Both the position numbers and the translations under genes were made by a program. From assembly GCF_900343125.1 (NCBI RefSeq), contig NZ_OPYL01000001.1:62001-126000 (forward strand): a stretch of DNA of 64,000 nucleotides, given 5' to 3'. Of this stretch, positions 8,793 to 16,156 are shown in pieces. The DNA comes from Dysgonomonas sp. Marseille-P4361. Lineage in GTDB: Bacteria; Bacteroidota; Bacteroidia; Bacteroidales; Dysgonomonadaceae. A model generated the notes under the pieces. The model saw nothing but the letters and a program-made list of their open reading frames with translations, did no database searches and was not told the DNA's origin. How positions within the stretch are numbered: position 1 is the stretch's first letter; each line of letters opens with the position of its first letter.

Positions 8793-9668
8793 ATGATAAA
8801 AGAAAAGCTTATCGACTTACCCAAAATAGTTGATCGAAGAGGTAATCTTTCCTTTATCGAAGCAGGACAACATATCCCGTTCAAGATTGCCCGTGTCTAT
8901 TGGATATACGATATTCCCGGAGGACAAAAGAGAGGAAGTCATGCTTTCAAAACACAACACGAGATTATCATTGCCCTATCAGGCAGCTTTGACGTTTTCC
9001 TCGACAATGGGAAAGAGAGAGAAAAATATTCCCTCAATCGCTCCTATCAGGCTCTATATATCCCGAACATGCAGTGGCGAAGTATGGAGAACTTTTCCAC
9101 AAATGCACTGTGCCTTGTCATAGCTTCAGACGATTACGACGAGAATGATTATATAAGAAACTACAAAGATTTTCAAAAATACGTTTCAAATTATCCATCA
9201 GTAAAACACCCCGACATACACAAGAAAAAGTTGACAGAACAAAAGCCTGAGTTCAGCACAGTTTTCGACTGCTCTTTGATAGAGCTTCCGGTCATCAAAA
9301 ATAGGGCAGGAAATATAACCCCAGTACATAGCCTAAAGAATGTACCATTCGATATAGAACGTATATTCTACATATACGACATTCCTTCAGGAGAAAAACG
9401 AGGTATGCATGCCCATAAGCATTGTCATGAAATACTGATCGCTACAAGTGGTAGCTTTGAGGTAGAGCTTGATGATGGAACAAATAAGAAAACTGTATTG
9501 CTCAACCGCCCGATGTACGGATTGCATATCCCCCCCGGAGTATGGGCTACCGAGAAAGAATATTCTTCTGGGGCTATTTGCCTAGCTCTGGCTTCTGAAA
9601 TCTATGACTCTAATGACTATATCAACACCTATGCTGAATTTAAAAAATACAGGAAAAGTCAAAATTAA
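8793..9668 (+). CDS. Tandem FdtA/WxcM-type cupin, dTDP-sugar 3,4-ketoisomerase-like
   Basis: A 291-residue protein made of two copies of the FdtA/QdtA/WxcM cupin domain (about 1-135 and 150-290). FdtA-type enzymes isomerise dTDP-4-keto-6-deoxyglucose to the 3-keto sugar on the way to 3-amino-3,6-dideoxyhexoses in surface glycans. The copies share the signature IYDIP.G.KRG.HA. Copy 2 has the full RGMHAHK motif and LDDG. Copy 1 reads RGSHAFK, losing the second His that I recall as catalytic. I chose the ATG at 8793; the frame continues open upstream, but that part lies inside the EnvC gene. No partner aminotransferase is nearby. Confidence 0.85.
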   Translation: MIKEKLIDLPKIVDRRGNLSFIEAGQHIPFKIARVYWIYDIPGGQKRGSHAFKTQHEIIIALSGSFDVFLDNGKEREKYSLNRSYQALYIPNMQWRSMENFSTNALCLVIASDDYDENDYIRNYKDFQKYVSNYPSVKHPDIHKKKLTEQKPEFSTVFDCSLIELPVIKNRAGNITPVHSLKNVPFDIERIFYIYDIPSGEKRGMHAHKHCHEILIATSGSFEVELDDGTNKKTVLLNRPMYGLHIPPGVWATEKEYSSGAICLALASEIYDSNDYINTYAEFKKYRKSQN

Positions 9669-10593
9669 ATTATATACCACTGAAGATAAAGACACGTGGG
9701 ATACGTTCGTCCGCAGCTCTAAGAATGCGACCTTCTTACTCTATCGAGATTTCATTGAGTATCACAGAGACAGATTCAAAGACTATTCGCTCCTGTTCTA
9801 CATAGACAACAAACTTGTTGCTATATTGCCCGGACATATAGTAGATAAGGTTTATTATTCTCATATGGGCTTAACTTATGGTGGACTGATCATGAGTCAA
9901 GACACAACGGCAAGCCAAGTATTGATGATCTTTGAATATCTGACCGTCACTTTCCGCCATCAGGGCATCAGGAAGATTATTTACAAGTCAATTCCACATA
10001 TTTATCATCGTCAACCTGCCGAAGAAGACCTATATGCATTGTTTCGCTACAAGGCTTACTTATCGTCCAGAGGCATATCCTCTACTGTATACAATTGGGA
10101 CAGAGTAACTTACTCCGATTCAAGAAAAAATGGCCTTAAAAAAGCGAACAAAAACAACATTAAAATATTAATAAACAGCAACTTAGTAAACTTTTGGAAT
10201 ATAGTAGATAAAAATTTAAAAAACCAATATAACAAGAAACCGGTACATTCTTTAGAAGAAATAACCTATCTCCAAGAAAAATTTCCTGACAACATCAAGC
10301 TATACACCGCTGTCGACAAAGACGATAGCATACTTGGGGGATGTCTTACTTTTGAGACAGACAAGGTTGTTCATGCACAATATACAGCAGCTACAGAGGA
10401 AGGTAAAAATCAAGGTGCTATAGATTTAGTGATAGATCACATAATAAATATAGCATGTAGCAACAAAAAAATATTCGATTACGGTATTTCTACCGAAGAC
10501 AATGGCTATTATTTGAACGAATCTTTAATCTATCAGAAAGAAGGATTTGGAGCTAGAGCTACAGTCTACGACACCTATACTATAGATTTATAA
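9631..10593 (+). CDS. GNAT/FemAB-like acyltransferase
   Basis: About 320 residues. The architecture resembles the FemAB-like GNAT superfamily: an N-terminal half with DTWDTFVRSSKNATFLLYR and a C-terminal half with GGCLTFETDKVVHAQYTAA and FDYGISTEDNGYYLNESLI, the part that usually binds the acyl donor and shapes the acceptor pocket. Such proteins acylate amino sugars or peptidoglycan precursors. It overlaps the end of the cupin gene, so it may act on the same sugar nucleotide. The start is uncertain: in-frame ATGs lie at 9604, 9613 and 9631. I use 9631, which leaves the smallest overlap (38 bp); none has a convincing ribosome-binding site. Confidence 0.7.
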   Translation: MLNLKNTGKVKIKLYTTEDKDTWDTFVRSSKNATFLLYRDFIEYHRDRFKDYSLLFYIDNKLVAILPGHIVDKVYYSHMGLTYGGLIMSQDTTASQVLMIFEYLTVTFRHQGIRKIIYKSIPHIYHRQPAEEDLYALFRYKAYLSSRGISSTVYNWDRVTYSDSRKNGLKKANKNNIKILINSNLVNFWNIVDKNLKNQYNKKPVHSLEEITYLQEKFPDNIKLYTAVDKDDSILGGCLTFETDKVVHAQYTAATEEGKNQGAIDLVIDHIINIACSNKKIFDYGISTEDNGYYLNESLIYQKEGFGARATVYDTYTIDL

Positions 10594-10693
10594 TTAACAC
10601 CCTTAAATAAAAGAAGAAATCACGACCAACGTATTTTTAAGATTTGAAGGATAAATGAACTGAATATCACTTTCATATTACCCACACTTAAAG

Positions 10694-10701
10694 TATCTTT
10701 G
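10694..10701 (+). promoter_or_regulatory. -7 element of the rlmB promoter
   Basis: TATCTTTG fits the Bacteroidetes -7 consensus TAnnTTTG. The start codon lies 109 bp downstream, implying a leader of roughly 100 nt. Two short hairpins can form there: 10712-10716 with 10737-10741, and 10752-10757 with 10769-10774. Confidence 0.6.
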
Positions 10702-10810
10702 TCAGATTAAATCGGTGTACAACGTCAAGCGTCAAAACCGACAGATAAACAGAACATTGATAAAAAAGATGTTCCTTTCTCAAAAAAAACAATAATATTA
10801 CATTCAAAGA

Positions 10811-11551
10811 ATGAAAGAAAAAGAAATGATTTTCGGTATAAGAGCTGTTATAGAAGCCATTGAAGCCGGAAAAGAAATAGATAAAGTAATAGTAAGAAGA
10901 GAACTGCAAGGTGATCTATCCAAAGAACTCTTCGCAATACTAAAAACCCATAATGTCGCCGTACAAAGAGTACCGGCAGAACGTCTGGACAGATTTACCC
11001 GTAAGAATCACCAAGGTGTAATCGCTTTTCTTTCAGCTATAACCTACGAACATATTGAAGACATTGTACCTTTCTTGTATGAAAACGGAAAGGATCCTTT
11101 CATTCTTGTTCTTGATGGACTTACCGACGTTCGCAACTTCGGAGCAATTGCTCGTACTTGCGAGGTGGCAGGTGTAGATGCTATTGTTATTCCGGCCAAA
11201 GGGAGTGTAACCGTCAATGCTGATGCTGTTAAAACTTCAGCCGGAGCCTTACTGAAAATTCCGGTTTGTAAAGAAGCTAGTTTAACCAGTGCAATTCAAT
11301 TTTTAAAAAACAGTGGAATCAAGGTTGTTGCTGCAAGCGAACGAGGTGCTGAAAACTATACCGATGTAGATTACAATGGCCCTATTGCCATCGTTATGGG
11401 AGCAGAAGATACTGGAGTTTCGAACGACAACTTGCGAATAGCTGATAATCTTGTGAAAATTCCTCAATTCGGAACTATCGGATCGTTGAACGTTTCCGTT
11501 GCAGCCGGAGTTCTCATTTATGAAGTTATTCGCCAAAAAGGATTAAAATAA
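10811..11551 (+). CDS. rlmB: 23S rRNA (guanosine-2'-O)-methyltransferase RlmB (SpoU/TrmH family)
   Basis: Methylates the ribose of G2251 in the peptidyl-transferase loop of 23S rRNA, using SAM. The 246-residue product has the N-terminal substrate-binding domain (IFGIRAVIEAIEAG, residues 7-20) and the C-terminal trefoil-knot SPOUT domain. SPOUT motif 1 reads DVRNFGAIARTCEVAGVDAI, motif 2 VMGAEDTGVS and motif 3 IPQFGTIGSLNVSVAAGVLI. Length and motifs fit RlmB better than TrmH, though other SpoU members share them. ridA follows 14 bp later, probably co-transcribed. Confidence 0.93.
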   Translation: MKEKEMIFGIRAVIEAIEAGKEIDKVIVRRELQGDLSKELFAILKTHNVAVQRVPAERLDRFTRKNHQGVIAFLSAITYEHIEDIVPFLYENGKDPFILVLDGLTDVRNFGAIARTCEVAGVDAIVIPAKGSVTVNADAVKTSAGALLKIPVCKEASLTSAIQFLKNSGIKVVAASERGAENYTDVDYNGPIAIVMGAEDTGVSNDNLRIADNLVKIPQFGTIGSLNVSVAAGVLIYEVIRQKGLK

Positions 11552-11565
11552 AAAAGGAAACAGAT

Positions 11566-11943
11566 ATGAAAAAAGTAATTTCTACAAGCAATGCTCCTGC
11601 AGCAATCGGACCATATAGTCAAGCCATAGAAGTAAATAACATGTTATTCGTTTCGGGACAAATCCCGATCGATCCTGCTACTGGTCAGCTAGTAGAAGGA
11701 GGCATAAAAAAACAAACATTCCAGTCGTTCAAAAACATCAGAGCCATACTTACCGAAGCAGGATTAACAATGGATAATATTGTAAAAACGACTGTACTTC
11801 TTGCCGACATGAAAGACTTTGCAGATATGAACGAAGTATATGCTTCTGTTTTCACAGGAAGCTTCCCTGCTCGCTCTGCTTTTGCGGTGAAAGATTTACC
11901 AAAAGGGGCTTTAGTAGAGATAGAAGTAATAGCAGCAAGATAA
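11566..11943 (+). CDS. ridA: RidA family enamine/imine deaminase
   Basis: A cytosolic trimer that hydrolyses reactive 2-aminoacrylate and related imines released by PLP enzymes, protecting those enzymes. The 125 residues carry the family hallmarks: the N-terminal AIGPYSQAI, SGQIPIDP, the catalytic Arg in PARSAFAV (R103) and the Glu in VEIEVIA (E118/E120). It starts 14 bp after rlmB behind AAAAAAGGAAACAG, one of the few purine-rich Shine-Dalgarno-like stretches in this window. ribD follows 74 bp downstream. Confidence 0.95.
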   Translation: MKKVISTSNAPAAIGPYSQAIEVNNMLFVSGQIPIDPATGQLVEGGIKKQTFQSFKNIRAILTEAGLTMDNIVKTTVLLADMKDFADMNEVYASVFTGSFPARSAFAVKDLPKGALVEIEVIAAR

Positions 11944-12017
11944 TATTTTCCAAAAAAAACATTTAAAATAAAATATTGCCAATACAAATACGTTTCTCCA
12001 TGTAGAAACCCGAATGA

Positions 12018-13067
12018 ATGACAATTGACGAAAAATATATGTCCCGTAGCCTTCAATTGGCTCTGAATGGTAAAGAACATGCCAGTCCCAACCCTATGGT
12101 TGGGGCTGTTGTCGTTCACAACGATCGTATCATCGGAGAAGGTTACCACAGACAATACGGAAAAGCTCATGCAGAAGTTAACGCCATCAATAGCGTAAAA
12201 AATAAATCTCTGCTCAAAGAGTCTACCATATATGTTTCGCTAGAGCCATGTTCACATCACGGAAAAACACCACCTTGCTCTCAGCTCATTATCGATCATC
12301 AAATTCCCCGGGTTGTAGTTGCATGCCTAGACCCCTACCCCGAAGTATCGGGAAGAGGAATTAAAATGCTGGAGAGTGCAGGCATAAAAGTAACTACCGG
12401 AGTCTTGGAAAAAGAGGCTCTCGAATTAAACAAAGAGTTTTTCACAGTTCAGCTATCCAATCGTCCATATATTTATCTAAAATGGGCGCAAACTCAAGAT
12501 GGGTTTATAGACAAAATAAGAGGTGAACACGAATCACCACAACCGACACCTATTTCAAACGATTTCTCTCGAATATTGGTACATAAAAAGAGAGCTGAGA
12601 TAGATGCTATTATGATAGGAACCAATACGGCTGTCAACGACAATCCCTCTTTGACTACCCGTTACTGGTATGGCAAAAACCCTATTCGTATTGTAATAGA
12701 CAGACACGGACGAATACCCGAAAATTATAACATCTTTGACGACAAGATTAAGACTATAGTTTTCACCGAAAATAGCAATGATAAATCAACAGAAAGCTGT
12801 CAGTTTATTACACTCTCTTTCGATGATAAGTTATTAGATAATGTGTTCCGAATCTTAAAAGATCAAAAAATCAATTCTGTGATGGTAGAAGGGGGCAGCA
12901 TGCTGCTACAAAGCCTCATAGACAAGAACCTGTGGGACGAAGCATATGTAGAAACAGCTTCCATACACTTTATTAAAGGAGTAAAGGCTCCCTGCATAAG
13001 AAGTTTGCCTTACAAAAAAGAGTTCTGGAAAACATCGGAACATGCTGTCTACAGAAACTTTAGATAA
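12018..13067 (+). CDS. ribD: Bifunctional riboflavin biosynthesis deaminase/reductase RibD
   Basis: Catalyses the second and third steps of riboflavin synthesis, deamination of the pyrimidine ring and then NADPH reduction of the ribose side chain. The N-terminal CDA-fold deaminase (about 1-145) has the zinc motifs HAEVNAI and PCSHHGKTPPC. The C-terminal DHFR-like reductase (about 150-349) has KWAQTQDGFID, AIMIGTNTAVNDNPSLTTR and MVEGGSMLLQ. The 349 residues match the family's normal length. No FMN riboswitch is visible upstream, so expression may simply follow ridA. The other rib genes are not in the window. Confidence 0.95.
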   Translation: MTIDEKYMSRSLQLALNGKEHASPNPMVGAVVVHNDRIIGEGYHRQYGKAHAEVNAINSVKNKSLLKESTIYVSLEPCSHHGKTPPCSQLIIDHQIPRVVVACLDPYPEVSGRGIKMLESAGIKVTTGVLEKEALELNKEFFTVQLSNRPYIYLKWAQTQDGFIDKIRGEHESPQPTPISNDFSRILVHKKRAEIDAIMIGTNTAVNDNPSLTTRYWYGKNPIRIVIDRHGRIPENYNIFDDKIKTIVFTENSNDKSTESCQFITLSFDDKLLDNVFRILKDQKINSVMVEGGSMLLQSLIDKNLWDEAYVETASIHFIKGVKAPCIRSLPYKKEFWKTSEHAVYRNFR

Positions 13068-13095
13068 GTATAAAATATTATAAATATTAGATTTA

Positions 13096-13128
13096 TTGAC
13101 GTGTAAGCCGAAATTCTTTCTATTTTTG
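13096..13128 (+). promoter_or_regulatory. Promoter of the DUF6242-like lipoprotein gene
   Basis: -33 TTG (13096-13098) and -7 TATTTTTG (13121-13128) with 22 bp between them, ending 31 bp before the chosen ATG. This is the best-formed Bacteroidetes promoter in the window. Confidence 0.65.
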
Positions 13129-13159
13129 CACATTGATACTGAATAATCTGTTTAAACAA

Positions 13160-14548
13160 ATGAATTTACTACGAGCAATTAAATTTTCATTCATCTCTCT
13201 GCTGTCCATAGCACTAGCTTCATGTGTCGGCTCCGATGACTATACAACAACTTATCCATCGTCAGATGCGCAAATATATGGCTTAAAAATAGTGGGTACA
13301 CCAGCCAATGCCATTGACAGTATCAATTATCCGGTTATGGCCAAGACTAAGTTTGCGATTGATCAGTTCAGACAACACATCTACAATCCGGACTCATTGC
13401 CATACAGGACAGATTTAAAGAAGAAATTAGCAGCTACAATTGCTTTCAATTCTGCCGGTGTTGGTAAAGTAAGCTTATTATATGCGAATGATTCTGTTGC
13501 AGACTGGGGAGGAAACTCTGACTCAATAGATTTTTCAACACCGTCCTATCCTAAGTTTCTACTAACAGCTCCTGATGGGATAACTAAAAAAACATACACT
13601 ATAGATATCCGTGTTCACAAAGTGAACCCTGACACATTGGTATGGGAGAATGTTAGCAATACTAAACAAATCACTCTTCCATCTACTGTAGCTAATCAAA
13701 AGACATTGTTAAAAGGATCTGTATTTTATACATTCTCGGTAGACACCGATAATAATTTATATCTACACGAAGCTCAAAAAGGCTCATCCTATGCTGCTAG
13801 AGAAGCATTAAGCGGACTACCTGCTGCTAATAAATTCAATTTGGAAAGCATAGTTTTATTCAACAATTCATTCTACGCAACAGATACAGACAAGAAAGTT
13901 TACACATCTACAGATGGTGTCAGCTGGCAAGAAAAATTCAGTGGTGTAGAGACTATACTAGGAGTGGTTCCGGCAATGGAAGAGTCCAATGATTATCTTC
14001 TAGCAGTCACTCAAGATAACTATCTATCGAAAATATCTAAATCAAATACTCTTGAGAAGATAAGAGTTTTGAATAATACAGAAAAAGGAGCATTACCACT
14101 TTCTGGCTTTAGTTCAGTTACAAACTATAACAGAGCAAATAAAGACTTAAATCTACTGATGATTACTGGTGGGGTAAATTCCAACAACAAGGTGTCAAAT
14201 CAAACATGGCTTGTTCAAATATCAAGTAATCAAGAGCTACAACTAATGCTTACTGATGAGCATAAGGTATTTACATCTAAACAGGGAATACCAACTTTTA
14301 TGTACGACAATTACCTATATGCATTAGTGTCTAACAAATTATACAGATCTGTTAGTTTCGGTATAAAATGGACTCCTGCTCCTACTGACTTAGAGTTTTT
14401 AGATCCTAAGATGCCTAAAGCTTCCAATCAGTCTGTAGTAGTAGACGAAGATAATTATATCTGGGTATTCGGCGGAATACAAGATAACAACACTCTTGTA
14501 CATGAGGTATGGAGAGGAAGATTAAACAAACTAAATCCGAAAAAATAA
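13160..14548 (+). CDS. DUF6242-like outer-membrane lipoprotein
   Basis: A 462-residue lipoprotein. Signal MNLLRAIKFSFISLLSIALA is followed by the lipobox Cys at residue 22. Residues about 35-150 form a beta-rich domain. The C-terminal two thirds contain repeated motifs such as FYATDTDKKVYTSTDGVSW and YVLV..KLYRS..FGIKW, the pattern of a Kelch/BNR-type propeller. This fits the Bacteroidales family DUF6242. Its function is unknown. I chose the ATG at 13160; a TTG nine codons upstream would add residues before the signal peptide and lies closer to the promoter. It precedes DUF6089, uppS and bamA, suggesting an outer-membrane job. Confidence 0.75.
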   Translation: MNLLRAIKFSFISLLSIALASCVGSDDYTTTYPSSDAQIYGLKIVGTPANAIDSINYPVMAKTKFAIDQFRQHIYNPDSLPYRTDLKKKLAATIAFNSAGVGKVSLLYANDSVADWGGNSDSIDFSTPSYPKFLLTAPDGITKKTYTIDIRVHKVNPDTLVWENVSNTKQITLPSTVANQKTLLKGSVFYTFSVDTDNNLYLHEAQKGSSYAAREALSGLPAANKFNLESIVLFNNSFYATDTDKKVYTSTDGVSWQEKFSGVETILGVVPAMEESNDYLLAVTQDNYLSKISKSNTLEKIRVLNNTEKGALPLSGFSSVTNYNRANKDLNLLMITGGVNSNNKVSNQTWLVQISSNQELQLMLTDEHKVFTSKQGIPTFMYDNYLYALVSNKLYRSVSFGIKWTPAPTDLEFLDPKMPKASNQSVVVDEDNYIWVFGGIQDNNTLVHEVWRGRLNKLNPKK

Positions 14549-14625
14549 AATATACTTTTATTCCTCATATACTTTTAGCTTAACATTTTACGTTAAGGTT
14601 GATAGAACTGTATGTGAATAAAATA

Positions 14626-15333
14626 ATGACTAAAAGAAATACGCTATTTATCATATTTTCGATTATCTGTTTTGTAAGTCTATCGGACGAACTCAAAGCT
14701 CAGGATAATTACAAATATGAGATCGGAGGAATGCTTGGAACATCTTTTTATATGGGAGATGCAAACAAGACCAAGCTTTATCAAGATCCGGGATTGTCTG
14801 TTGGCGCAGTCTTCAGATACAACGTGGACTTGAGATGGGCCGTTAAAAGTAATTTTGTTATAGGAAAAGTATCAGGTGATACACGAAACTCTGGTAATAA
14901 ATTTCCTCTAGATCAGAATACATCTTTTAGCAGGATGTTTTACGAGTTAGGAAGTCAGATAGAGTTTAACTTTTTCAACTATAGTGACCAATTTGGTTAT
15001 TTAGGAGCAAAACGCATATCGCCATACCTTTTCACCGGACTGGGATTAACAGCAGGATCGGGTGAGAAAAAGTTTTTCGATGCAAATATTCCTATTGGGA
15101 TAGGAGTAAAATATAAGATTAAGGATCGTCTTAATTTAGGATTTGAATTCTCTTTCAGACGTTTATTCAGTGACTCATTTGATGTCACCAAGAAAGGGGT
15201 TGATTTCAATTTAGATGCGCCTTATAACATAAAGGGTGGAATATTTAAAAATACAGACTGGTACTCCCTTACAATGATAACCCTTACATGGGACTTTGGA
15301 GCCAGAATATGCCCTTGTTTAAATATTGATTAA
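14626..15333 (+). CDS. DUF6089 outer-membrane beta-barrel protein
   Basis: A 235-residue protein with a signal peptide ending near LKAQD, then alternating amphipathic strands ending in aromatic residues (SLTMITLTWDFGAR at the C-terminus), as in small 8-stranded outer-membrane barrels. The motif GTSFYMGDAN near the N-terminus and this gene order (next to uppS and bamA) are typical of DUF6089. Its job is unknown; location beside BamA suggests a role in outer-membrane biogenesis. The ATG at 14626 puts the hydrophobic signal at the N-terminus; a TTG nine codons upstream is less likely. uppS follows by 15 bp. Confidence 0.82.
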   Translation: MTKRNTLFIIFSIICFVSLSDELKAQDNYKYEIGGMLGTSFYMGDANKTKLYQDPGLSVGAVFRYNVDLRWAVKSNFVIGKVSGDTRNSGNKFPLDQNTSFSRMFYELGSQIEFNFFNYSDQFGYLGAKRISPYLFTGLGLTAGSGEKKFFDANIPIGIGVKYKIKDRLNLGFEFSFRRLFSDSFDVTKKGVDFNLDAPYNIKGGIFKNTDWYSLTMITLTWDFGARICPCLNID

Positions 15334-15348
15334 TAAAAAACTATATAG

Positions 15349-16095
15349 ATGTCATATCTAGATCAAATAGATAAAATCCGTATACCTCAACACATTGCTG
15401 TCATCATGGATGGTAATGGACGTTGGGCTAAACAACGTAATCTTGACCGTACTTTTGGTCATAAGGAAGGAGTATCAGCTGTAAGAAGAATTATTGAAGC
15501 AGCATCCATAGCGCAAGTTTCATACATTACTCTATATACTTTCTCTACCGAGAACTGGAACAGACCGGAAGAAGAAGTAAAAGCCCTGATGTCCTTGATG
15601 ATACAAGCCGTAGCAAAAGAGACGCCGGATCTGGTAAAGAATAATGTAAGAGTAAAAGTTATAGGTGACGTTTCCCGCCTTCCCGAAGACACGAAAGAAG
15701 CCCTACAATATTGTCTGGAAACGACCGCTCCATGCACAGGGGTTACTGTAATATTAGCGCTAAGCTATTCTTCCAAATGGGAAATAACAGAAGCGATAAA
15801 GAATATTGCTAAAGACGTAAACTCTAAAGCAATAAATATAGACGATATAAATGAGACCTTAATAGACTCATACCTGGAAACCAAAGAAATCCCTAATCCT
15901 GACATTCTAGTCAGAACAGGGGGTGAGCTACGTATAAGCAATTTCCTTTTATGGCAAATTGCATACTCGGAACTATACTTCACTGATGAATTATGGCCTG
16001 ATTTTAATGAAGAATCATTCTATAAAGCCATTGTGGATTTTCAAAGTCGTGAAAGACGCTTTGGTAAAACAAGTGAGCAAGTTTCGAATGAATGA
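15349..16095 (+). CDS. uppS: Isoprenyl transferase (undecaprenyl diphosphate synthase)
   Basis: Condenses farnesyl diphosphate with eight isopentenyl diphosphates to C55-PP, the lipid carrier for peptidoglycan, O-antigen and other glycans. The 248 residues show the cis-prenyltransferase motifs: MDGNGRWAKQR (catalytic Asp, about 20-30), GHKEGV, TLYTFSTENWNRP, and the C-terminal RTGGELRISNFLLWQIAYSE with the diphosphate-binding Arg residues. The length is standard. It sits between the DUF6089 and bamA genes. Confidence 0.97.
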   Translation: MSYLDQIDKIRIPQHIAVIMDGNGRWAKQRNLDRTFGHKEGVSAVRRIIEAASIAQVSYITLYTFSTENWNRPEEEVKALMSLMIQAVAKETPDLVKNNVRVKVIGDVSRLPEDTKEALQYCLETTAPCTGVTVILALSYSSKWEITEAIKNIAKDVNSKAINIDDINETLIDSYLETKEIPNPDILVRTGGELRISNFLLWQIAYSELYFTDELWPDFNEESFYKAIVDFQSRERRFGKTSEQVSNE

Positions 16096-16156
16096 TCTCC
16101 AAGCTAAACGAGACAAAAACTTTTTAACAACAACTGTAAGTAACGATTTACCAAAT

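Noticed and set aside
15959-16156. Upstream extension of bamA into uppS
   Set aside because: The signal peptide starts at 16157; the region before it codes for the end of UppS in another frame.
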